From Fuerstiella sp. (GTDB taxonomy: Bacteria; Planctomycetota; Planctomycetia; Planctomycetales; Planctomycetaceae): a stretch of DNA of 33,050 nucleotides. The position numbers were made by a program, and so were the translations under genes. The stretch lies in NCBI GenBank assembly GCA_029247265.1, contig JAQWLN010000175.1, positions 1 to 33,050 on the forward strand, written 5' to 3'. Below, piece after piece: positions 26,045 through 33,050 of this stretch. Numbering within the stretch: the stretch's first letter is position 1; each line of letters starts with the position of its first letter. The notes beneath the pieces are model-generated. The model was not told the origin of the DNA. It worked only from the letters and a program-made list of their open reading frames with translations, and did not search any database.

Positions 26045-27346
26045 ATGCAGATTGACCTCCGATACGGAAAAGGAACAACACCGCTTGAGCTGCCGGACGA
26101 CGTTTTCGTGACGGTCGTCCGCAAGCCGGACATGCCACTTCTGAACGATCCGGCCGCTGCGGTCACGACAGCGATTGATCAGCCGGTCGGCGTTCCCCAG
26201 CTGGCTGAACTTTCTCAGGGCGCCAACAGTGCCTGCATCGCTGTGTGTGATATCACTCGCCCCGTTCCCAACCACCTGTTTCTACGACCACTCATTGAAT
26301 CGCTGCTGTCAGGTGGCATAAAGAGGGACAATATTACGGTTCTGGTCGCCACTGGACTGCATCGTCCCAATGAAGGCGCCGAACTGGCAGAACTAATCGG
26401 AGACCCGTGGGTCCCGGAAAACGTCACCGTCGCCAATCACTTTGCTCGAAATGACGCGGATCACGTGGATCTCGGCAGCACTTCGACTCGTGGTACCGTT
26501 GTGCGAATCGATCGGCGTTTTGTGGAAGCGGACCTGCGGATCGCGACCGGACTGGTGGAACCCCATTTCATGGCTGGGTATTCCGGGGGCCGCAAAGTCA
26601 TTGCGCCGGGTCTGGCTCATGCAGAGACGATCACGACGTTTCACAGTGCTCGATTCATGGCCAACCCGGCAGCCACCAGCTGTAACTTCGTGGACAATCC
26701 CTTGCACGAAGAGCAGCTTGAGATCGTGCGGATGCTGGGAGGGGCGTTGGCCGTGAATACCGTCATTGATGAGGACCGCCGTCTGTCGTTCATCAACTTC
26801 GGTGAGATCCTGCGAAGTCATCAACAGGCCGTGGACTACGTCAGTGACTTTTGCCAGGTGTTGGTTCCGAGAAGATTTCACACGGTCGTCACCAGTGCAG
26901 CAGGTTATCCACTGGACAAGACCTACTATCAAACAGTCAAAGGCATGGTGTGCGCCATGGATATTCTGGAACCGGGCGGAGATCTGATCATTGTGTCGGA
27001 ATGTTCAGAAGGAATGGGGTCGGCTGAGTTCGTGGCGGCACAGCAACGGCTTGTGAACCTGGGCCCGGACGCATTCTTGAACAGCATTCTGCAGAAGTCT
27101 CACGCTGAAATTGACGAGTGGCAGACACAGATGCAAACGAAACCCATGCAGGTCGGACGAATTCACCTGGTGACCGACGGTCTGCCTGCTCAGGACCACA
27201 CATCGACCGGCGTAAGCGTCACTTCCTCATTGCAGACGGCGGTAGACAGCAGTCTGTGCAGAAGTCCAGATCAGGCCATCGCCGTAATCCCGGAAGGCCC
27301 CTACGTTGTGCCATTCTATAAAGCCATGGAGCCAAATCGCGTGTAG
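26045..27346 (+). CDS. larA: LarA-type nickel-pincer racemase (DUF2088)
   Basis: This 433-residue cytosolic protein is of the lactate racemase family. All key positions known from Lactobacillus LarA are visible: Arg72 in DITRPVP, His106 in GLHRPNE, His174 in EPHFMAGYSGG and Lys184 in GGRKVIAPG. The Lys forms the covalent link to the nickel-pincer nucleotide cofactor and the two His residues do acid-base chemistry in the characterised enzyme. LarA homologues also racemise malate, phenyllactate and other 2-hydroxy acids, or epimerise sugar acids, so the symbol denotes the family only. No LarB, LarC or LarE cofactor-making gene is in the window. The ATG at 26045 matches the family N-terminus (IDLRYGKG). 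It converges with the sialidase-like fusion gene. Confidence 0.9.
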   Translation: MQIDLRYGKGTTPLELPDDVFVTVVRKPDMPLLNDPAAAVTTAIDQPVGVPQLAELSQGANSACIAVCDITRPVPNHLFLRPLIESLLSGGIKRDNITVLVATGLHRPNEGAELAELIGDPWVPENVTVANHFARNDADHVDLGSTSTRGTVVRIDRRFVEADLRIATGLVEPHFMAGYSGGRKVIAPGLAHAETITTFHSARFMANPAATSCNFVDNPLHEEQLEIVRMLGGALAVNTVIDEDRRLSFINFGEILRSHQQAVDYVSDFCQVLVPRRFHTVVTSAAGYPLDKTYYQTVKGMVCAMDILEPGGDLIIVSECSEGMGSAEFVAAQQRLVNLGPDAFLNSILQKSHAEIDEWQTQMQTKPMQVGRIHLVTDGLPAQDHTSTGVSVTSSLQTAVDSSLCRSPDQAIAVIPEGPYVVPFYKAMEPNRV

Positions 27347-27353
27347 AACATGC

Positions 27354-27367
27354 GACACACGTGTGTC
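27354..27367. repeat. 14-bp perfect palindrome between convergent genes
   Basis: The sequence gacacac directly meets its reverse complement gtgtgtc, with no spacer and a CACGTG centre. It is in the 45-base gap between the convergent racemase and sialidase-like genes. It is not followed by a T-run on either strand, so it is either a weak bidirectional stop or a protein-binding site. Confidence 0.4.
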
Positions 27368-27391
27368 ACTGGCACACAGTACACAGGTCCT

Positions 27392-29278
27392 TCACCACAA
27401 CGGAAGTCGGTTGGGCCGTGACCAGCGGATGCGGGCCAGCAATACGTCGCCTTTGTATCCGGCGCGAGGCATCCATTCGCCGACGGTGACCCACGACTCG
27501 TGCGGGCTGACGTTCGTGACATTGAAGTTCCCCATGAGGGCCACATTGTCGGCATCGTTGACGCCATCTCCCACAAGAGGCAGCACGGTCCGCTCGGTGG
27601 ATTTGATCAGACAGCGTTTCTGTGTATCCACCCGAGCGACCCACAGCGGCGAACGCCAGCGGATGACGTTCTGGTTGGATGTGTCCTTGCGAGTGTACAC
27701 CAGAAACAGTCCGTCGCTGTGAGTCAGCCAATGCTGCTGAGTGGTCGACATATTCAGAGGAGTTCCGTCTTCCCAGGTCCACGCTTTCTTTTCTTCCCAA
27801 CTCAGACCGTCGTCGCTGACACTGACGTAGCCGCGTTCATCTTCCGCTCGCATCGTCATCCAGAACGTCTTGGCGAATTGTGTCACGCTCGGCTCAAGCA
27901 GGCCGCGGCCCATCCGGTTGTGAAGGGGGGGGCCGACCTCTTTGATCTTCAACTGCTGACCGTTGAACGTCGCATGCACTCCGGCCACCATCCGATTCGT
28001 CGCTTCCGGTCCGAAGGTGAACGACATCTGCACGTCGCCATTGGGCAGGTTGACTCGCTGACCGCAGTTGTTGGTGTAGATGTGCCCGCCGCGAGGATCA
28101 TCCCATTCTAGAATCTTCCGCTGTGACCATGTTCCGTCTTTTGATCGGGTGACGTAGACGGGGTACCGAGCCAACTGCTCTTTTCTTGCGAAGTACTTGC
28201 CCTTGTAGAATACGACATGTCCCAATGAAATGACGGTGCCCGTTTGAGGGTGGTACTGCGGAGTCACATCGCACACGGCGGCCTTCAGGTCGTCGCTGCG
28301 ACCGGGGACGCGGTCACGTCCGAGGGCAGGTATCGGTTCCGGTTCGCTCCACGTTTGGCCGAGATCACCGGACGTCGACCAATGCACGGGGCCGAAGTAA
28401 TCGGAGCCACCAATTTCCTGAAGATTCATCAATGCAACCGGATTTCCATCCTTCGCCGGCACCATGCAGACTCGAGGGTGAAACCACGTTTTGCTTTCTC
28501 CGTTGCGGTTACTCCACAGTGTTTCCCTGGAGATAGAAGCGATCAGCGGCTGATCTGTGTCTGATTCAGAAAGAGCCGTCAGTATCGCGTCGGCCACTTT
28601 TCTCTGGCCCAATGTGTTTGGATGCATGCCGTCCAGCAGCAGATCGGAAATATGCTGGCCCTCGACGGCGCCATGCTTTTGAAACTGATCGTAAATGTCA
28701 ATCAGCGGGACGTCTTCCTGTTGCGCGACGACTCGGGCCTGTTCTGCATACTGTTTCAAAATTACGTTGAACCCGTCTTCGTCCGCTGGGATGTACGGCG
28801 ACTTGCCATACAGTTGGCGCAGTTTGTCTGTCCAGCACAGCGGATTGGGGGTCATCAGGACGACCTGCGAATTGTGCTGTTTCAGCGTTCGTATGAAATG
28901 CTGCAGGTTTTCGGTGTATGTATCCAGCGGCACACGCGGTTCGGTCGCAGGAGGATCTTTCCACACGTCGACGGCGGAATCATTAATGCCGAACTGGATG
29001 ACCACCACGTCCGGATTGTGAGCCATCACATCTTTGTCAAAACGTGCTCGGGCCCGTTGCGTACTGTTACCGCCAATACCGGAATTGATGACACGTACCG
29101 ACGGTCCGTGGTACGGGATTTCCTCCTGAAGGATTCGTGAGTAGACCTTTAGTGGTCCCCGTGTGGCTGTGGTGGAATCGCCGAACGTGACGACCGTAAT
29201 TTCCTTTTCCGTCGCCAGCACTGAGCCGGCCAGGACCAGCAGCAAGGCAATGCGATTTGTCGTTTCCAGAATGCTCAT
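27392..29278 (-). CDS. SGNH esterase fused to a sialidase-like propeller
   Basis: This is a 628-residue exported protein. Residues 1-22 form a signal peptide. Residues 27-235 form an SGNH/GDSL esterase with all four blocks: GDS with nucleophile Ser35, NSGIGGN (about 65-71), GIND (Asn99) and DGMH with Asp216 and His219. Residues 240-628 resemble a BNR/sialidase propeller: WFHPRVCMVPAKDGNP, HWSTSGDLGQTWSEPEP, YVTRSKDGTWSQ, YVSVSDDGLSWEE, with degenerate Asp boxes. The pairing suggests an enzyme that de-O-acylates and binds or cleaves an acylated glycan. The ATG at 29278 is preferred over a TTG at 29305, which would overlap the previous gene. It begins 10 bases after the stop of the sialidase-like gene, so the two are almost surely translated from one message. 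Confidence 0.88.
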   Translation of the reverse strand: MSILETTNRIALLLVLAGSVLATEKEITVVTFGDSTTATRGPLKVYSRILQEEIPYHGPSVRVINSGIGGNSTQRARARFDKDVMAHNPDVVVIQFGINDSAVDVWKDPPATEPRVPLDTYTENLQHFIRTLKQHNSQVVLMTPNPLCWTDKLRQLYGKSPYIPADEDGFNVILKQYAEQARVVAQQEDVPLIDIYDQFQKHGAVEGQHISDLLLDGMHPNTLGQRKVADAILTALSESDTDQPLIASISRETLWSNRNGESKTWFHPRVCMVPAKDGNPVALMNLQEIGGSDYFGPVHWSTSGDLGQTWSEPEPIPALGRDRVPGRSDDLKAAVCDVTPQYHPQTGTVISLGHVVFYKGKYFARKEQLARYPVYVTRSKDGTWSQRKILEWDDPRGGHIYTNNCGQRVNLPNGDVQMSFTFGPEATNRMVAGVHATFNGQQLKIKEVGPPLHNRMGRGLLEPSVTQFAKTFWMTMRAEDERGYVSVSDDGLSWEEKKAWTWEDGTPLNMSTTQQHWLTHSDGLFLVYTRKDTSNQNVIRWRSPLWVARVDTQKRCLIKSTERTVLPLVGDGVNDADNVALMGNFNVTNVSPHESWVTVGEWMPRAGYKGDVLLARIRWSRPNRLPLW

Positions 29279-29288
29279 GAAAAGTTCT

Positions 29289-30485
29289 TCAGTCCTGTTG
29301 TTCAACGAAGTCCGACAACCGCAGTTTTACTCGCAGGCCACCCTGCATCGTTGTAATCCAGAGCTCTCCCGGGCCGGCTTCGAACACATATGGATACGCC
29401 ACCCAACGAGCACTGCCAGATGCATTTGTGTCACGCCGATGAGCGATCATGACGGGCCTGCCCCACGTTTTTCCGTCGTCATCGGAAAACGCAATTGACA
29501 GTTCCTCACGATGATTGCTGACTGGTGTCGCGGACCAGCGATTGTCGCCGCCGCTGAGAGGCCAATCGGTTTTTCCATCCGGATACGGACGGTTCCAAAC
29601 CAACACTAATCTGCCGGGAAGCCCCGGCGGGTGATGGCGGGTGGCATGGTCACTGCGGGCTGCGTTCGCACCGCCGAGATTGGTTAATCTTCTCAGTAGA
29701 CCGGGAGCGCTGCTGGCGGGAATTCCGGAAGGCTGGATAACTCGCCAGAATTTTCCTCCGTCGTGCGAATAAGCCGACCAGAACTCTCCCCAGTTAGTGC
29801 GGATCAGCATCCATATACGGCCATCCGGCAGTTCGGTCAGAGTGGGCTCAGTCACACCACCATGATGTCCGGCTCCCCCCAGATCGATCAGATTGCTGGC
29901 GATCCACGTCTTGCCGTTGTCCGTGGATGAGTAGCTCAGGACCGAATGCCGCCCCGGATTGTGTCGCATCTTCATGGCGGTAAATATAATGCGACCGTCT
30001 TTTGTCTGAATCATGTCACGCACGGCTCCGGACCAGTCATCGTGCATTTTCTGAAGATCCTGCCAGGTTCTGCCGTCGTCCAGGCTGCGCATCACATAAG
30101 TGGGCAGTCGAGCTTCCGGGGCATCACCGAGTTGATCGCTCCACGTCCAGTGACGTTCCGCCAGGTTCATGAACGCCGCGATAACGACTCCGTCCCGCGT
30201 GCGAAACAAAGCGCGTTCGTTGCTCACACGAATGTTCTGTTCATCAGAGAAAAGCGAACGACCATCGGACCATGTTTGTCCATTGTCGCTGCTGACATAG
30301 CTGGCAGCTTCATCGATTGCCAGCACGTCCCCGTTGCCGACTCGAACGAACGGCCCCAACTTGTCGGTTGGTAACGGCTTGACTCGTGAATCAAGCCACA
30401 GACCGTCGTCGGCCTGTGTGAACGACAGCATCACCGTTGTGCATATAATCGCGGTGCCAACCCGGCCAATCGTCAATGTTTTCAT
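29289..30485 (-). CDS. Exported sialidase-like (BNR/Asp-box) protein
   Basis: This 398-residue six-blade propeller protein has a signal peptide ending near residue 25 (SFTQA). Five Asp-box repeats of the form S-x-D-x-G-x-T-W are visible: SSDNGQTW (65-72), SLDDGRTW (134-141), STDNGKTW (187-194), SHDGGKFW (240-247) and SDDDGKTW (334-341). Candidate carboxylate-binding arginines occur in MLIRT and in the N-terminal strand region (SRVKPLP), but I cannot fix the full sialidase Arg triad or the Tyr/Glu pair by eye. The fold is firm; cleavage of sialic acid is inference, and other acidic-sugar substrates are possible. It starts 13 bases after the Nramp-fold gene and ends 10 bases before the SGNH fusion, so it sits in a tight operon. 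Confidence 0.87.
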   Translation of the reverse strand: MKTLTIGRVGTAIICTTVMLSFTQADDGLWLDSRVKPLPTDKLGPFVRVGNGDVLAIDEAASYVSSDNGQTWSDGRSLFSDEQNIRVSNERALFRTRDGVVIAAFMNLAERHWTWSDQLGDAPEARLPTYVMRSLDDGRTWQDLQKMHDDWSGAVRDMIQTKDGRIIFTAMKMRHNPGRHSVLSYSSTDNGKTWIASNLIDLGGAGHHGGVTEPTLTELPDGRIWMLIRTNWGEFWSAYSHDGGKFWRVIQPSGIPASSAPGLLRRLTNLGGANAARSDHATRHHPPGLPGRLVLVWNRPYPDGKTDWPLSGGDNRWSATPVSNHREELSIAFSDDDGKTWGRPVMIAHRRDTNASGSARWVAYPYVFEAGPGELWITTMQGGLRVKLRLSDFVEQQD

Positions 30486-30498
30486 GTCCGCCTTCCGT

Positions 30499-31851
30499 TC
30501 AATTCACTTTGGAGACGATGGAAGTGCTGCCCGGATCCAGGTGGTTTATGAATGCCGTGGTAGGCACTTCCGTCGGGTTCAGCTTCGTATACACCTTCTG
30601 AGCCAGCATGAACATCAAGACACACGAAACGCAGAATCCGATCATTGCCAGCACAAGGATGGGTTTCGGCACCATTCGCGGACCTGTCAGTTCCGGACGC
30701 GTGCCCAGATAAATCAGGGCCGCCGCCAGAGCTGGCAGACCGATCACAGTGCAGGCCTGGGCCAGCGTGATCAGAGGCACGACGCTTTCCTTGTTTTGCA
30801 ACGCCGCAATCGCCACGAACATTCCGACAAGCAGTGCCACGACCGTCAGGTGTACAGGCCATTTGTCCTGCAGACGAGCTCCTTTGCCGATGGAATCCGA
30901 CATCACCGTCCCGCCGATCAACGCGTTCACAAGAAACGAACTGAGGGCACCAGCGAAAATGCCAAGGCAGAAAATGATCTTGCCGGATGCACCAAATGAT
31001 GGCTCCAGCTGGCGAGCCACATCACCGACCGATGCCAGCGTGACAGGGTCAGGATTGCCATAGAAGACTCGCCACGATGTCAGCAACACGATTGCCGTGA
31101 CGATGCCCAGCATGGAAATACTCACGACCGAATCGACAACGCCCGCACGAACATCCGCCAGCCCCCAGCCTTTCTCCTTGACCAGATAGGCCTGGTAAAA
31201 TGCTCCCCCCACTGAAAATGTTGTGCCGATCATGCCGAGTAACGGGATCCAGTCCAGTGGGCCGCTCGGTGCAAGGGGTTCGAACGACTGAGGCTTGCTC
31301 ATGACGACCGCGAAGTTCACCAGGAAAGCCACGGTCATCAACCCCAGCAGCAGTTTCATAAAGCCTTCGATGGAACCGTATAGGTTTCTGACCAGATACA
31401 GACAGGCAATGATCAGCAAGTTTGCGATCACCAGCGTTCCCGCTCGTGCGCTGAAGCTTAACGGTTCGTCTCCCAGCAGCGGCTCAACACCGCCAATTAG
31501 TGCGATGTTGTTCGAGGACTGGAAAAACGCCACCAGAGTGAACAGCGTTAGCCCGACAAAGACGGCGACAGGGCGTCCCAGTCGACTGGCGAGTTCGTCG
31601 CACAGACTGTTTTCATAGACGGCCCCCAGACGTGCGGACAGGGCGACCATGGCGATCATGAGAATCGCGGAGACCACGATCACAGGAAAACCGATCAGTC
31701 CGAATGAGGATCCCACTTTCGAACTGGTCAGAATCGAACCCGGTCCCAGCACCACGGCTGCAACGATGATGGCCGGGCCGATGCTCTTGATCAGGCTTCT
31801 GCGGGGAGCGGCTGGGTTTTCTGCAGACGTATCAGAGTCCACGTTTGTCAT
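30499..31851 (-). CDS. Nramp-fold transporter lacking canonical metal-site motifs
   Basis: This 450-residue inner-membrane protein has about eleven or twelve hydrophobic helices and belongs to the Nramp/MntH branch of the LeuT fold. Its TM1 (GPAIIVAAVVLGPGSILTS) aligns by eye with MntH GPAFIAAIGYIDPGNFAT, but the metal-binding Asp and Asn of DPGN are Gly36 and Ser39. In TM6 the MPH motif is replaced: LLGMIGTTFSVGG reads Ser213 and Gly215 where MntH has Met and His. Family membership rests on the TM1 frame, the SSFG after it and the overall helix pattern. With both metal motifs gone, Mn/Fe transport as in MntH is doubtful. The substrate could be magnesium, as in the plant/bacterial NRMT group, or something non-metallic. 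It sits between deacetylase and sialidase-like genes. Confidence 0.85.
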   Translation of the reverse strand: MTNVDSDTSAENPAAPRRSLIKSIGPAIIVAAVVLGPGSILTSSKVGSSFGLIGFPVIVVSAILMIAMVALSARLGAVYENSLCDELASRLGRPVAVFVGLTLFTLVAFFQSSNNIALIGGVEPLLGDEPLSFSARAGTLVIANLLIIACLYLVRNLYGSIEGFMKLLLGLMTVAFLVNFAVVMSKPQSFEPLAPSGPLDWIPLLGMIGTTFSVGGAFYQAYLVKEKGWGLADVRAGVVDSVVSISMLGIVTAIVLLTSWRVFYGNPDPVTLASVGDVARQLEPSFGASGKIIFCLGIFAGALSSFLVNALIGGTVMSDSIGKGARLQDKWPVHLTVVALLVGMFVAIAALQNKESVVPLITLAQACTVIGLPALAAALIYLGTRPELTGPRMVPKPILVLAMIGFCVSCVLMFMLAQKVYTKLNPTEVPTTAFINHLDPGSTSIVSKVN

Positions 31852-31974
31852 ATGAGTCTCGTTGTCTGAATTCTGGCGGGGAAGTACGGAGGGAGAGTAT
31901 CAGACCGACTGAGACGTTGTGATGCAAACGCTCGGGGCAATAGAGTCCTGAGAGTTGGTCGGCTTTTCACCACT

Positions 31975-32655
31975 TCACAGAATATCCGTCTTGCGAAACG
32001 TCGGGTTCCAGAAGGCTTCTGCATAGCGTGCACCACACGTAGCTCCCCGGTAGCGGGCCAGCGTTTCCTTGGTCGTCATGGAGCCGATTGGCTTCCCGGC
32101 TTCAAACGGTTTCTGGCTGACCCAGGAATTCAGCTTGCCTAGCCATTCCATGGCTTCGTTCCATTCGTCGCTGACATCGACAAACGTATTCGGCTGAAAA
32201 CCAATCGTGTGTCGCGGGCCGTTGTCATAGAAGTAGATGTCTTTGGGCGGTCGGTACGATTCATCCCCCAGAATGCGCCCGGCATGACGCAGAGCGATGC
32301 GGCTCAGTTCGCTGGCGACCATGTGATCGTTGTGGTTGTCTTCTTTCCACAGCGCGAACGCGATGTCCGGCTTGATCTTTGTGACGGCTTCGGCGACCAC
32401 GATCTGATTTTCAAGTCGAGCATCAAAGCGGTGCGAGGCGAAGTCCAGAAACTGTGCTTCGACGCCCCGGGCAGCAGACAACTCCGTCGTCATTTTCGCG
32501 ACGGCGCGTCCGCCCGCCGGCGGCCAGTTTGTGTAGTCACCGATCATATGCAGCGTGACGACTCGATAGTTCTTTCGCACGGCCTGCAACAGAATTCCCG
32601 GTACACCGAAGATGCAGTCGTCGTAGTGGGCGCCCATCGCCAGAATTGTTTTCAT
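31975..32655 (-). CDS. PIG-L/LmbE-type N-deacetylase
   Basis: This 226-residue cytosolic zinc hydrolase belongs to the PIG-L family, which deacetylates N-acetylglucosamine-containing compounds. The zinc motif, normally AHPDDE, reads AHYDDC (9-14), keeping His10 and Asp13. The third ligand region is DNHNDHM with Asp110 and His111. The Rossmann-like core strand VVTLHMIGDYTNWPPAGG follows the first motif. Replacement of Pro by Tyr and Glu by Cys is unusual but keeps the metal ligands. The N-terminus MKTILAMGAH starts directly on the first strand, so the start is well placed even though the ribosome site is weak. It lies between the acetyl xylan esterase-like gene (114 bases) and the Nramp-fold gene (123 bases), all on one strand. 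A role in removing N-acyl groups from an imported amino sugar is inferred. Confidence 0.88.
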   Translation of the reverse strand: MKTILAMGAHYDDCIFGVPGILLQAVRKNYRVVTLHMIGDYTNWPPAGGRAVAKMTTELSAARGVEAQFLDFASHRFDARLENQIVVAEAVTKIKPDIAFALWKEDNHNDHMVASELSRIALRHAGRILGDESYRPPKDIYFYDNGPRHTIGFQPNTFVDVSDEWNEAMEWLGKLNSWVSQKPFEAGKPIGSMTTKETLARYRGATCGARYAEAFWNPTFRKTDIL

Positions 32656-32769
32656 AATGTGACTTTCTGTGCTCGCCGAACTGCTAAGTCAGTCCGCGTT
32701 GATTCGGGGGATCGGCGTCTTCCGGGGCTTCCTTCGTCCCACCCCGGCCACCCTTCGCATGTTCCGGGT

Positions 32770-33050
32770 CTATTTTGCGGATTCTACAGGGGTTCGCTCA
32801 ACGTGCTGCAGCACTCGAGCAAAAAATGCTGCGTGGATGTGCGGCGGCGCCGCATGGCCCATCAGCGGTTCGTTAATGACGCTCTTGGTGCCGGTCAGGA
32901 CATTGTATGCCGCGTAACAACTGGATGGAGGGCAGACAGCATCAATGAATCCAACGCTCATGATGGCGTCTGCTTTGCAGCGAGTCGCAAAGTTCACAGC
33001 ATCGACATAGCGTGCCGCCTCAAGAATCTGCGGATCAGGTTTGCCGTCGT
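32770..33050 (-). CDS. Acetyl xylan esterase/cephalosporin-C deacetylase family, C-terminal part
   Basis: The frame enters from the right window edge and stops at TAG (32770-32772), giving 92 complete codons. The sequence YVDAVNFATRCKADAIMSVGFID matches the AXE1 (alpha/beta-hydrolase) family. The catalytic Asp is in VGFIDAVCPPS, followed by CYAAYNVLTG and, 29 residues after the Asp, the catalytic His in LMGHAAPP. The Ser nucleophile and the start lie outside the window. Family enzymes remove acetyl esters from xylan, xylo-oligosaccharides or cephalosporin C. The common CPPS-x3-AAYN segment makes the assignment firm despite the short length. It may be the first visible member of the minus-strand row that continues with the deacetylase and the Nramp-fold gene. 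Confidence 0.82.
   Translation of the reverse strand, partial: DGKPDPQILEAARYVDAVNFATRCKADAIMSVGFIDAVCPPSSCYAAYNVLTGTKSVINEPLMGHAAPPHIHAAFFARVLQHVERTPVESAK

Noticed and set aside
32700..32769. ccgggg/ccccgg inverted repeat after the acetyl xylan esterase-like gene
   Set aside because: Only six pairs with a long loop and no T-run, so too weak to call a terminator; it does not clearly separate that gene from the deacetylase.

Overview
The window looks like a stretch of chromosome from a planctomycete. The strongest evidence is the planctomycete-type trio at 18013-24586: a DUF1549/DUF1553 protein with cytochrome-like Cys-His motifs, a DUF1501 protein with an RR-type export signal, and a secreted PPC-domain protein. 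Other signs are the many exported enzymes, the loosely packed genes and the moderately GC-rich sequence. I see no rRNA, tRNA, CRISPR array, insertion sequence or phage gene. This is inference from gene families; the species cannot be named from here.

Layout. 1-956 (+): the 3' part of a macro-domain gene, then a small protein with a FlgM-like anti-sigma tail. 989-7045 (-): an exported AbgB-like M20 amidohydrolase, a hydroxyacid-oxoacid transhydrogenase-type iron alcohol dehydrogenase, a Tat-exported Gfo/Idh/MocA oxidoreductase, and a secreted helical protein that appears to be built from four related units. Two hairpin terminators separate these units. 7046-7974 has no recognisable gene. 7975-10506 (+) is an MrfA/YprA-type DEAD/DEAH helicase. 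10547-20142 (-) carries a PQQ-propeller/PDZ/lipoyl-like fusion, a PL10 pectate lyase, a small unknown protein, a CBM9-like plus amidating-lyase-like NHL fusion, a ceramidase-like hydrolase and the PPC protein. 20236-22725 (-) and 23261-24586 (+) are the divergent DUF1549/1553 and DUF1501 genes. 24776-27346 (+) holds a serine beta-lactamase-fold hydrolase and a LarA-type racemase. 27392-33050 (-) is a close-packed row: acetyl xylan esterase-like (cut by the window edge), PIG-L/LmbE deacetylase, Nramp-fold transporter, sialidase-like protein, and an SGNH-esterase/sialidase-like fusion.

How the genes fit together. Much of the window suits life on polysaccharides and glycoconjugates: pectate lyase, carbohydrate-binding domain, sugar-type oxidoreductase, sialidase-like propellers, and de-O- and de-N-acetylating enzymes. 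The best candidate for an undescribed system is the right-hand row. It joins two acyl-ester hydrolases, an N-deacetylase, two sialidase-like proteins and an Nramp-fold transporter that has lost the TM1 DPGN and TM6 MPH metal-site motifs. A second candidate is a peptide-amidating-lyase-like domain that keeps what look like all its active-site residues and is fused to a carbohydrate-binding-like domain.
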